40,464 bases of DNA from an uncultured Prevotellaceae bacterium (GTDB lineage Bacteria; Bacteroidota; Bacteroidia; Bacteroidales; Bacteroidaceae). The notes under the pieces are model-generated. The model saw only the letters and a list, made by a program, of their open reading frames with translations, did no database searches and was not told where the DNA came from. The DNA lies in the NCBI GenBank assembly GCA_946185285.1, contig CAMHIS010000018.1, positions 1-40,464 of the forward strand. The letters run 5' to 3'. Shown piece after piece: positions 32,852-39,698 of this stretch. The position numbers and the translations under genes were made by a program. The number at the start of each line of letters is the position of its first letter. Within the stretch, counting starts at the first letter, position 1.

Positions 32852-32859
32852 CAAAGGTA
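32852..32859 (-). promoter_or_regulatory. -7 element of the GH98 operon
   Basis: Read leftward TACCTTTG, 25 nt before the ATG at 32826 and touching the U-run of the preceding terminator. The -33 position falls in the terminator stem and does not match TTTG, so an activator is likely needed; a TGAGACATTATT box lies 47 nt further upstream (32918-32907). Confidence 0.6.
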
Positions 32860-32860
32860 C

Positions 32861-32890
32861 AAAAAAAACGGCGAGCCGTAGCCCGCCGTT
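32861..32890 (-). terminator. intrinsic terminator of the 1255-residue protein gene
   Basis: Read leftward: AACGGCG (32890-32884), a 10-nt loop, CGCCGTT (32873-32867), then a run of T to 32861. It follows the stop codon at 32925 by 34 nt and separates that gene from the GH98 operon, whose -7 box starts at once behind it. Confidence 0.85.
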
Positions 32891-32924
32891 CGTATCAGAT
32901 ACATTCAATAATGTCTCATTGGCA

Positions 32925-35900
32925 TTACTTCAACACCTTCTCAGTGCGGATGGTGCCGTCGCTCATCTGCTTCTTGATGATGACAACGCCCTTACGAGCT
33001 GCACTGATGCGGCGGCCGTTCAGGTCGAACAGCTGGATAGCACGCACCTTGGCAGTCTGCTTCTGAGGCTCAACACCGGTCAGCACCTCCTGGTAAGCCT
33101 TGCCATAGTCGAAGCCGTCAACGGCACCAGACAGCAACAGGCGAACCTCGTTGAAGAAGACGTGAGAGTCGGGACCAGCCTGGGCACCAATGGTCAGGTA
33201 GCCGTCAGTGACGATGATGTCCTCAAGGGTCATGTTCATCTCGGGGAACGACTGGCCGATACGAGGAATCTCAATGGTCAGCGAATCCTCAGCGTCGGCA
33301 GAAGTCTTGGCATAGAGATAAGAACCGTCGAGGTTTGTGCCGTTGGTATCATCGCTCTCATTGTAGCGCTCGCCATAACCGGCAACCAGTGTGTAAACGC
33401 CAACGGGCAGGTCGGTGATGGTCTGGCTTACTGTGAAGCTGCCACCCCAGTTCGAGAACATAGCATCAACAGGAACAGTTGCGGAACCATAGGTGTTCCA
33501 ACCGGTGCTGAATCCACGGCCGTCAACAACATCCCAACCGGGAGCGGCACCCTCAGCATAGTTATTGCCGTCGCTGAGCTTGTAGATGTTCGGGTTCTTC
33601 ACAAATACGGTCATGTTATAGGTAGGAGTGGTCTCCTCCAAAGTGTTCTCGTCAACGATGGGATCGAACATATTCTCACCATCCTTCAGTCTGGCATAGA
33701 CCTCAGCCTTCAGGCGGTTCTTCAGACCCTCAGCCAGCTTGTCGTCGTCAGCCAGCGTCGTGTTAGCCTCAACAATGAGGGGATCGTCCTCAGCAACACC
33801 GAAGTCAAGCAGAGCCTCAGCACCCTGACGGATACGGTCAACCAGAGGAGCATAGCCGGTGCGGGTAGCACTCCAGTCGCCCACCTTAGAAACACCCTCG
33901 GTGAACATCTCATTGCAGGTGTTAATGCTATTCTGCAGGGCACTGACAGCCTCCTTCAGTTCAGCATCATCCTTGATGACCTTGGCAGTGACAACATTGC
34001 TCTCAATCTCCTCGCCAGTCTCTTCGTCAACGATGGTCTCCTTCTCAATCACTGCATACTTAGCAGTTACAGCGACCAGATCCTTATAGAGGTCTGTACC
34101 ATTGAACTTGCTGTCAGCAAACTTTTCAACAACCTCCTGAGCCTGAGCAGGCAGGGGATCGTAAGCGTCGCACTGCTGACGGTGATCCTTCATGCCCTGA
34201 GCGGCAGCGTCAAGAGCAGCAGCAGCATTCTTGTAAGAAGAGGGAGCGGTGTAGGCGGGAGCCTCAGCCTCGTACTTCTTGATAGTCTCGTCAAGGGCTG
34301 TGAAGGCGGCGCCATTGTAGCGCTCCTCCTGGTTGCCATCGCGAACAGACTTAGCGTTGGCAAGAGCAGTTTCCAACAGCTGGAATTCCTCAATACCCAA
34401 CACATTGGGCACATATTTCACGACAGGATCGCCGAGAAGCAATTCTACGAAGCCGTCAGATACCCAACGGAGCAGGTAGTTGCCGTCGGCTTCAGGAACA
34501 TACGTTAAATCAGTAGAAACAGAGCCATTGATGGCATTCTTTGCGCCAGCCATGTCAGGAGTAATATCGGTGATTTCCTGTGAGAAAAGAACATTTTCGG
34601 GATCGTCAGCAAGCATAATCTGGAACGTCATCTTATTCTTGCCTTTCCACATTGCCGAATTGAAGTGAATGCTGTACTTCTTACCAGCCTCCAGAGCCAA
34701 CTCGGCCCCCTCAGTGCTACCATACTCAACATAGCCCTCACGGAAATAGAGGCCATGCGTAAAGTCGCCACCGTCGGCAAAGACGAACATACGTGAGCCG
34801 GAACCGTAAGAAGACTCAGCGGGGCGATCCTCCTGACCAAACCTCACGAAATAACCAGCGGGGATGCCACCGTCAGCCGTTGAATTCCATGCATCGGTAC
34901 CAAGGAGCACCTGAGGCTGGTCGCCACCACTGAAGTCAGACTTGCCGAAGCTGTACTTCAGGACGATGTCCTCGTCGAGCGGAGTACCATTCTCACTGTT
35001 GGCAGACGAGATGGTCAGCTCCATGTAGCCGGCTAAGTTGCCGGTAGCAGTACGGGTCAGCGTAATCTCCTTAGAGGCACCCTCAGCAGGAGAGACCTTC
35101 AGGTTCTCTCTCTCGAGCTTTGCCTTCACGCTCTTGACATCCACCTTCTGGTTGAACACGATGGTGAACTCCTTCGTGTCAGCGGGCAGGTTGAACGAGC
35201 CGTTCTCAGGAACGGCAACCTCAATCTCGGGAGCACCCCACAGATAAGAATAGTAGTCACCGGCACCTAAGTCATAGTCGAAATCGCAGACAAGACCGCT
35301 CACCTCGGGCAGAGGCTCACCCTTCCACTTGCCCTGCTCAAACAGAATCTGGTGTTCAGCATCAGCAGGATTATTGAAGGCTACAACGACCTGTGCCTCC
35401 TCGTCGTCGAAGTTGTCATCGCCCTCACCGTCGGTGTCGAGCAGGAAGAGATAGAGGTTACCGTCGGGACGGCCCTCGATAGACATGAGGTTGCACTTCT
35501 TGCCATTCCAGTAGACAGTACCGCACTCATTGGGATAAATCAAGGTCTTACCACCGGCATTCTTCACCAGAGTCTTCATGTTGGTGTTGTTGGCCAGGTC
35601 AAGACGGATAACGTCGGAACCATAGGTGGTCGTAATCATGCTCAGGGGGTTGGCACCGCCCATGTCCTTCTGGAAGACGATGTTGTCGAAATAGAAGGTG
35701 TTGGCGTTGTCCTTATCAGTATTCAGGTCGAAGGCTGCGCTCAGGAAGCCGCCGTTGTTAGCCTGACCGGCATCAACAGTTCCTGAGAACTCAAACTTCT
35801 TCCACTCGGTGCTTACCGAGAACTCCTCAACGAAGCCACCGTTCCACGTACGGGGCTGAGCCTGTGCACTCGTGGTGATGGTAGCGTCGCGGTCAGCCTT

Positions 35901-36692
35901 GACAAACATCGACAGCTTCCACTTGTCGCCCTCCTGCAGGGCCTCGTCAAACTTCAGATAGAACTGGGTGCTCCAGGTCTCGGTAGCATTGTCGTCGCTG
36001 ACCACCTTGAAGCAGTGACCACCGTCTACGCCACCCTCGACAATCTCCGGGCGGTCGTTAGCAGTGTTACCGTTGTTGGGGCCGTCGTGCGACACGGGGA
36101 AGCTCTCGAGGTCGGTACCCTCGGCATCACCATTGTTAATAAGGTCCAGATAGCCGGAAACGGGGCGAACGGTACCCTCAACCTCGATGGAGTTGATGAC
36201 ACCGGCGGGGCTGCTCCAGCCTAACTTCACACAGTTCAGGTGAACATACTCCAGGCTGCTCAGGTCAACCTCGCCCTTACCGTCAGCGTCAAGAGTGACG
36301 TTGAGCTCGGTAGTCTGGCCACCGTGAGCGTCGCCGCCATCGGGTTCAGGACGGTTCAACAGAATGCGCAGCATCAAGCCGGCAGTTCCGTCAATGTACA
36401 TCTTCTTGCTACCCGTCAGGTTGGCATACCACAGATAGTAGACGTTGGTGTTACCGTAGACCACGGCACCACCGTTCAACTGCTTGTACAGGTTGACCTC
36501 GCAGCCGAAGGCGGCAGCACCATCGTCAATGGGCTCAGGATCGGCAACCTCCTTAGCGTTGGCGCCATAGCCGTCCCATGCCTTGAACATCGACTTATCG
36601 AGCTCGGCCCGATACGTCTTCTGTCCCATTGCGCTTGTCGTACCCATCATGGTGAGCACCAGCGCAAGAAGCATCATGTAAGTTTTTCTCAT
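32925..36692 (-). CDS. large secreted multidomain carbohydrate-binding-type protein
   Basis: A ~1255-residue secreted protein with no catalytic domain that I can recognise. I start it at 36692 (MRKTYMMLLALVLTMM..., a signal peptide), not at the in-frame ATG 27 codons upstream, because the -7 box lies between. Visible parts: an N-terminal beta domain (about 25-180); a CBM4/9-like domain (about 185-345, GDAEGTDLESFPVS to FYFDNIVFQKD); an SbsA-type Ig-like domain (about 495-600, FTIVFNQKVDVKSVKAKL); the shared module (about 600-785, GSRMFVFADGGDFTHGLYFR); an alpha-helical spacer (about 790-1040); a second CBM-like domain (about 1045-1215); and a C-terminal tail (LFDLNGRRISAARKGVVII). It probably displays several glycan-binding domains on the cell surface. 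Its promoter shares an unusual operator with the 39461 gene. Confidence 0.75.
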   Translation of the reverse strand: MRKTYMMLLALVLTMMGTTSAMGQKTYRAELDKSMFKAWDGYGANAKEVADPEPIDDGAAAFGCEVNLYKQLNGGAVVYGNTNVYYLWYANLTGSKKMYIDGTAGLMLRILLNRPEPDGGDAHGGQTTELNVTLDADGKGEVDLSSLEYVHLNCVKLGWSSPAGVINSIEVEGTVRPVSGYLDLINNGDAEGTDLESFPVSHDGPNNGNTANDRPEIVEGGVDGGHCFKVVSDDNATETWSTQFYLKFDEALQEGDKWKLSMFVKADRDATITTSAQAQPRTWNGGFVEEFSVSTEWKKFEFSGTVDAGQANNGGFLSAAFDLNTDKDNANTFYFDNIVFQKDMGGANPLSMITTTYGSDVIRLDLANNTNMKTLVKNAGGKTLIYPNECGTVYWNGKKCNLMSIEGRPDGNLYLFLLDTDGEGDDNFDDEEAQVVVAFNNPADAEHQILFEQGKWKGEPLPEVSGLVCDFDYDLGAGDYYSYLWGAPEIEVAVPENGSFNLPADTKEFTIVFNQKVDVKSVKAKLERENLKVSPAEGASKEITLTRTATGNLAGYMELTISSANSENGTPLDEDIVLKYSFGKSDFSGGDQPQVLLGTDAWNSTADGGIPAGYFVRFGQEDRPAESSYGSGSRMFVFADGGDFTHGLYFREGYVEYGSTEGAELALEAGKKYSIHFNSAMWKGKNKMTFQIMLADDPENVLFSQEITDITPDMAGAKNAINGSVSTDLTYVPEADGNYLLRWVSDGFVELLLGDPVVKYVPNVLGIEEFQLLETALANAKSVRDGNQEERYNGAAFTALDETIKKYEAEAPAYTAPSSYKNAAAALDAAAQGMKDHRQQCDAYDPLPAQAQEVVEKFADSKFNGTDLYKDLVAVTAKYAVIEKETIVDEETGEEIESNVVTAKVIKDDAELKEAVSALQNSINTCNEMFTEGVSKVGDWSATRTGYAPLVDRIRQGAEALLDFGVAEDDPLIVEANTTLADDDKLAEGLKNRLKAEVYARLKDGENMFDPIVDENTLEETTPTYNMTVFVKNPNIYKLSDGNNYAEGAAPGWDVVDGRGFSTGWNTYGSATVPVDAMFSNWGGSFTVSQTITDLPVGVYTLVAGYGERYNESDDTNGTNLDGSYLYAKTSADAEDSLTIEIPRIGQSFPEMNMTLEDIIVTDGYLTIGAQAGPDSHVFFNEVRLLLSGAVDGFDYGKAYQEVLTGVEPQKQTAKVRAIQLFDLNGRRISAARKGVVIIKKQMSDGTIRTEKVLK

Positions 36693-36745
36693 GTTTGTTT
36701 TTGTTTTTAGTGAATAAAAAAAGATTTGGTTACATTTTTTCGCTG

Positions 36746-36790
36746 CAAAGGTACATACATTGCGCGAAAACAACTATAAATAATGTCTCA
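36746..36790 (-). promoter_or_regulatory. regulated promoter with TGAGACA-N3-TTTATA box (copy A)
   Basis: Read leftward: TGAGACATTATTTATA (36790-36775), exactly 21 nt, TACCTTTG (36753-36746). The TTTATA half takes the place where a -33 TTTG would be. The same arrangement, with a different 21-nt spacer, stands before the gene starting at 39461. A second TGAGACG lies at 36822-36816. Confidence 0.7.
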
Positions 36791-36829
36791 CGGACTTAAG
36801 ATTTTGTTACGTCCACGTCTCATACGCCG

Positions 36830-36860
36830 CAAAGATAGTTAATAATTCCGAGACCGCAAA
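36830..36860 (-). promoter_or_regulatory. promoter completed by palindromic element copy 1
   Basis: Read leftward: TTTG (36860-36857, at the edge of the element), a 19-nt spacer, TATCTTTG (36837-36830, outside the element). It points out of the broken vapC toward the gene starting at 36692, about 130 nt away. Confidence 0.65.
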
Positions 36861-36963
36861 ATTATCATAACGTTTTTTACGAGTCGAGGCTGAAATACGA
36901 AGTAACGGGGGAACGAAGCGGGGCGCACCTTTCGGCACGCCCCCTTCGTTCTGTCTGTCGCTT
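36853..36963. mobile_element. 111-bp palindromic element, copy 1 (inside vapC)
   Basis: Matches 37372-37482 with three differences over 111 bp. GAACGAAGCGGGGCG and CGCCCCCTTCGTTC form a 14-bp hairpin with one bulge. It carries no gene. It has replaced or interrupted the rest of vapC. The sequence is reminiscent of short dispersed palindromic elements of Bacteroidetes that encode PKGAPRF when read through. Confidence 0.85.
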
Positions 36964-37066
36964 GTAATGTGCGATGCAATCAGATGCAACAACTGCTCAG
37001 CGTCGTCGCCATGCTCACGTCCGAGAACATAGTCCAAGAGAATGTTTGTGTCAAGAAAAACTCGCT

Positions 37067-37321
37067 TCATCGGCTTAGGATGGCTTTTAGACGCGGATCA
37101 CTTTCAATCTCGTCGTCTGTAAAAGATACGCAACCGCTCCATCTCCTGATTTCTGGAGAAACGGGTATCACCTTGTAGTTTTTTTCAGACGCATCGTCCT
37201 CAACTCTCTTCACTTGTGAGAGACTTCGAATAAACGCTAAAATCCTTAGCATTGCTGGCTCGCTGTCAAGTAGCGGACTAACTTCACGGAACAACTCCGC
37301 ACGTAATTGTATTGCTGTCAT
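37067..37321 (-). CDS. vapB: VapB-like antitoxin (intact)
   Basis: An 84-residue protein whose stop codon overlaps the start of the truncated PIN toxin by 4 nt, the typical antitoxin position. The N-terminal half (MTAIQLRAELFREVSPLLDSEPAMLRILAFIRSL) is helical; the C-terminal half (IPVSPEIRRWSGCVSFTDDEIESDPRLKAIL) resembles the toxin-wrapping tail of Bacteroidetes VapB-like proteins that accompany PIN toxins. The antitoxin frame is intact although the toxin is dead, which is the tolerable order of decay. Its promoter has its -33 TTTG in the second copy of the element. Confidence 0.65.
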   Translation of the reverse strand: MTAIQLRAELFREVSPLLDSEPAMLRILAFIRSLSQVKRVEDDASEKNYKVIPVSPEIRRWSGCVSFTDDEIESDPRLKAILSR

Positions 37322-37348
37322 AGGCTAAGAATCATTGAAATACCGCCG

Positions 37349-37380
37349 CAAAGATAACAACTTTTACTGAAACCGCCAAA
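37349..37380 (-). promoter_or_regulatory. vapB promoter completed by palindromic element copy 2
   Basis: Read leftward: TTTG (37380-37377, in the edge of the element), a 20-nt spacer, TATCTTTG (37356-37349), 28 nt before the antitoxin ATG at 37321. Confidence 0.7.
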
Positions 37381-37482
37381 TTATCATAACGTTTTTTACG
37401 AGTCGAGGCTGAAATACGGAGTAACGGGGGAACGAAGCGGGGCGCACCTTTCGGCACGCCCCCTTCGCTCTGTCTGTCGCTT
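37372..37482. mobile_element. 111-bp palindromic element, copy 2
   Basis: Second copy of the element at 36853-36963, 519 bp away and in the same orientation, located between the small peptide gene and vapB. Both copies sit next to a CGCCGCAAAGATA (-7) sequence at the same distance, although the 15 bases between element and -7 box differ. Confidence 0.85.
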
Positions 37483-37487
37483 TGCGA

Positions 37488-37646
37488 TTATTCCTCGTCG
37501 TCGAAGAACATCTCGGTCTCACGGCTCAGGATCTCTGCTCCTGCACTGGCATTAGAATCGCTCAGGCCAGGAGAGCCAGCAAGAATGTCGTACTCCATAT
37601 CGAGAATCTCAACGTTAATCTCTGGGGCTGAATATATCTTTTTCAT
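37488..37646 (-). CDS. small acidic-tailed Bacteroidetes peptide
   Basis: A 52-residue product starting at MKKIYSAPEINVEIL (ATG at 37646; an upstream in-frame ATG would only add codons from the intergenic repeat). The pattern MKKxYxxPE, a hydrophobic EILDMEYDILAGSPG segment, then an aspartate/glutamate-rich end (ETEMFFDDEE) recurs in short uncharacterised proteins of Prevotella and Bacteroides, from general knowledge. It has no signal peptide. It lies 45 nt after the surface-protein gene and is probably co-transcribed with it. A precursor-peptide role is possible but unproven. Confidence 0.6.
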   Translation of the reverse strand: MKKIYSAPEINVEILDMEYDILAGSPGLSDSNASAGAEILSRETEMFFDDEE

Positions 37647-37666
37647 AATCTTTACTACAATTGTTA

Positions 37667-37693
37667 AATTCTTAATTATTTCAATTCTCAATT
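37667..37693. repeat. AATT heptad-like repeat at a gene junction
   Basis: AATT recurs at 37667, 37674, 37683 and 37690 (spacings 7, 9, 7), overlapping the stop codon of the 589-residue protein gene, like the 7-bp arrays at 1929 and 8428. Confidence 0.5.
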
Positions 37694-39461
37694 ACTTGAT
37701 AACCTTTTTGCCATTCACGATATACAGGCCCTTGGTGGGATTTGCTACGCGAACACCCTGCAGGTTATAAACCTCAGTGCCCTCGGTCGTCTTGACGGTC
37801 TTGATGCCAGTAGCCTCATTGAAGTCGAAGGTCAGACGGGCGGCACCAGCAGCGGTGGTCAGATAAGCACGGAAGGGATTAACGGTCAGGCCGGAAATAG
37901 CCTTGTAGAAGTTCACGTCTTCTACCTGCTTCTGCAGAACATAGGTGTTCTCTGTGGGAACAGCCGTAGCAGTATAGACACCGCTGAGCAGGCCGTTAGT
38001 CTGTACGCCTTCAGCCGTAGCAGCAATTGCTGCACCAGAAGCAGTGAAAACATTGCCGCTGCCCTTCAGCATGACGGGCTTATTGGCAGTTATCTCTTCT
38101 ACTTTGTTAGTTGTCAGAACCTCGCCGTTGCTAGCGGTAATCTCGTATGCCTCAACACCCTCAGGAACAGTTGCGGTGAAGGGAATAACCATCGTACCAT
38201 AATCAGCATTCATCGTCTTTGTGAACTTGGCTGAGGTAGCAGTGAAGGCGACAGGAGCATTGAAAGGCTTCTCGTCAGTAAGCTCAAGGTTGGCGCAAAC
38301 CTTGTCAGAAGTAATGACGTTCTTCGTATTTGCCAACCCACCATTTCCCGTAGTTCCAAGGAATAAACAGTTAGGATTTGCACTTGTCAACAGGGTCCTA
38401 CCTGCTTCAGAATTTGTCGTAATACCAGTTACGCCTGTTGCATCAATACTTGTGGCATTTGCATCAGCAAGAGCAGCCACAGTCTCAGATAAATGCATAC
38501 CAGAGCCTGTAAGAAGATATTTCGGAGCATTAGCTGCCGGTGTATTATATACGACAATATTTGTTACATAACGCTCTCCTGGGCCTCCGCCATTTTCTGC
38601 CTTCATTGCCTTCAGCGCAACCTTGCCATTCCATTTTTCTATTTTAGAAAGATCTAAGGAATAGTATTTCTCTTCTGCATTCCATGAAGCATCATTAGTA
38701 TGGATTTGATTTATTCCGGTACCTGCTTGATTAATAAAGAAGCAGCGGAAGCCTGTATTCTCGTCTTTACAATATACTCTCAATGTTGAATAGGCTGTAA
38801 GGTCAGCATAGTGTGTGGGATCTCCGCTAAAATTTCCATAATAGGTATCACTCGAACCATTCATATTCCAATCGGGTATTGCTGTACCTGAATTATCAAT
38901 TTTGTTCCATGCCAAAGTCTTTAATTGAGTTTCACCCGCCTTTGAACATGCAATGGTTTTACACGTGAAGTCAACAGAAGTTATTGTTAAAGTCTTTTCT
39001 GCATTTGCTGCATCTGCATCAGACTCCCAAACTAATTTCTTAACAGGTTTGTGATTCAGGAATGCATTTGTTGCATTATCGTCAATACCTGAGGGATTCC
39101 AGGTGTTAGACCATTTTATACTATTCCAAGTGTTAATCAGAGCGTTGTCTTCATCATAGAACCTTAGCCTATTTACAATATTATCAGCACCAGGAGCGCC
39201 ATTACGTACAACATTGAAATGGAATAAGTTTCTCAAATCGACTGGAGCTGCAAATTCCAATGTCAATGTGCCTGCAGTACCATTAGAAGTCAGAACACCA
39301 GTTGAGGTATCATAAGACAATCCTTCAGCGGCGACTAAGGAGCCTTTGGCTACAGAAGCCTTACCAAATGCATCAAATGCAAAAGCAACTTGGGCATTTG
39401 TCCCACCCACTCCAGCAACGAGCAAGGCGAGCGTCATAAACAATTTTGTAAATCTTTTCAT
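37692..39461 (-). CDS. secreted surface protein, CBM-like domains and Prevotella C-terminal tail
   Basis: A 589-residue protein with a clear signal peptide (MKRFTKLFMTLALLVAGVGGTNA). The N-terminal ~150 residues form a beta-rich domain (TLTLEFAAPVDLRNLFHFNVV), followed by a second jelly-roll-like domain (about 180-310, STLRVYCKDENTGFRCFF, YYSLDLSKIEKWNGKVALKAM). Then comes a long Ala/Thr/Gly-rich region (about 320-560) typical of large Prevotella surface proteins, and the canonical tail VYNLQGVRVANPTKGLYIVNGKK. No catalytic motif is visible. By its domain make-up it probably binds a glycan at the cell surface. The first half is more AT-rich than the second, so it may be a fusion of two sources. 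It shares its promoter operator with the 36692 gene. Confidence 0.75.
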   Translation of the reverse strand: MKRFTKLFMTLALLVAGVGGTNAQVAFAFDAFGKASVAKGSLVAAEGLSYDTSTGVLTSNGTAGTLTLEFAAPVDLRNLFHFNVVRNGAPGADNIVNRLRFYDEDNALINTWNSIKWSNTWNPSGIDDNATNAFLNHKPVKKLVWESDADAANAEKTLTITSVDFTCKTIACSKAGETQLKTLAWNKIDNSGTAIPDWNMNGSSDTYYGNFSGDPTHYADLTAYSTLRVYCKDENTGFRCFFINQAGTGINQIHTNDASWNAEEKYYSLDLSKIEKWNGKVALKAMKAENGGGPGERYVTNIVVYNTPAANAPKYLLTGSGMHLSETVAALADANATSIDATGVTGITTNSEAGRTLLTSANPNCLFLGTTGNGGLANTKNVITSDKVCANLELTDEKPFNAPVAFTATSAKFTKTMNADYGTMVIPFTATVPEGVEAYEITASNGEVLTTNKVEEITANKPVMLKGSGNVFTASGAAIAATAEGVQTNGLLSGVYTATAVPTENTYVLQKQVEDVNFYKAISGLTVNPFRAYLTTAAGAARLTFDFNEATGIKTVKTTEGTEVYNLQGVRVANPTKGLYIVNGKKVIK

Positions 39462-39506
39462 GTTGTTTGAAATTTAGTTATTAATGTGAATTATGATTTC
39501 GGCCTG

Positions 39507-39551
39507 CAAAGGTATGGTATTAAATGTATACAAGGTATAAACTTTGTCTCA
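39507..39551 (-). promoter_or_regulatory. regulated promoter with TGAGACA-N3-TTTATA box (copy B)
   Basis: Read leftward: TGAGACAAAGTTTATA (39551-39536), exactly 21 nt, TACCTTTG (39514-39507), then CAG as in copy A. A further GAGACA lies 21 bp upstream (39571-39566), giving direct repeats two helical turns apart. Confidence 0.7.
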
Positions 39552-39640
39552 TGCAGTTACAATATTGTCTCTGAAAGCAGAAAACCGCTGTGTCTCTTTG
39601 TCTTTGCGTTTATATGAACAAACAGAAAAAAGCCGGAAAA

Positions 39641-39672
39641 TTTGGAAGTTCCAGAAATTGTTCGTATCTTTG
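39641..39672 (+). promoter_or_regulatory. promoter of the Rpn-family nuclease gene
   Basis: TTTG (39641-39644), a 20-nt spacer, TATCTTTG (39665-39672), 27 nt before the ATG at 39699. Confidence 0.85.
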
Positions 39673-39698
39673 CGGCAAATAAGAAAAGTGGCAGAAGT

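Larger units (their letters stand above)
36807..37070 (-). pseudogene. vapC: VapC-type PIN toxin truncated by a palindromic element
   Basis: The first ~36 residues (MKRVFLDTNILLDYVLGREH, Asp7 being the first PIN acidic residue, then GDDAEQLLHLI) are an intact PIN-domain N-terminus. From about residue 37 to 73 the frame reads through the 111-bp element (NEGGVPKGAPRFVPPLLRIS), and it stops 14 codons later; the later acidic residues of the PIN active site are missing. A VapC protein normally has 120-150 residues, so this 87-residue product should be inactive. The start codon overlaps the stop of the antitoxin gene (ATGA), the normal vapBC layout. Confidence 0.85.

Noticed and set aside
30172..33066. 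A 964-codon rightward open frame antisense to the GH98 gene
   Set aside because: It is a shadow frame caused by GC-rich codon use of the real gene; its translation is Val/Leu/Gly/His-rich low-complexity sequence without domains, and the opposite strand encodes an intact GH98 protein.
32919..34508. 529-codon rightward frame over the large surface protein gene
   Set aside because: Antisense shadow; the domain structure and promoter belong to the leftward frame.
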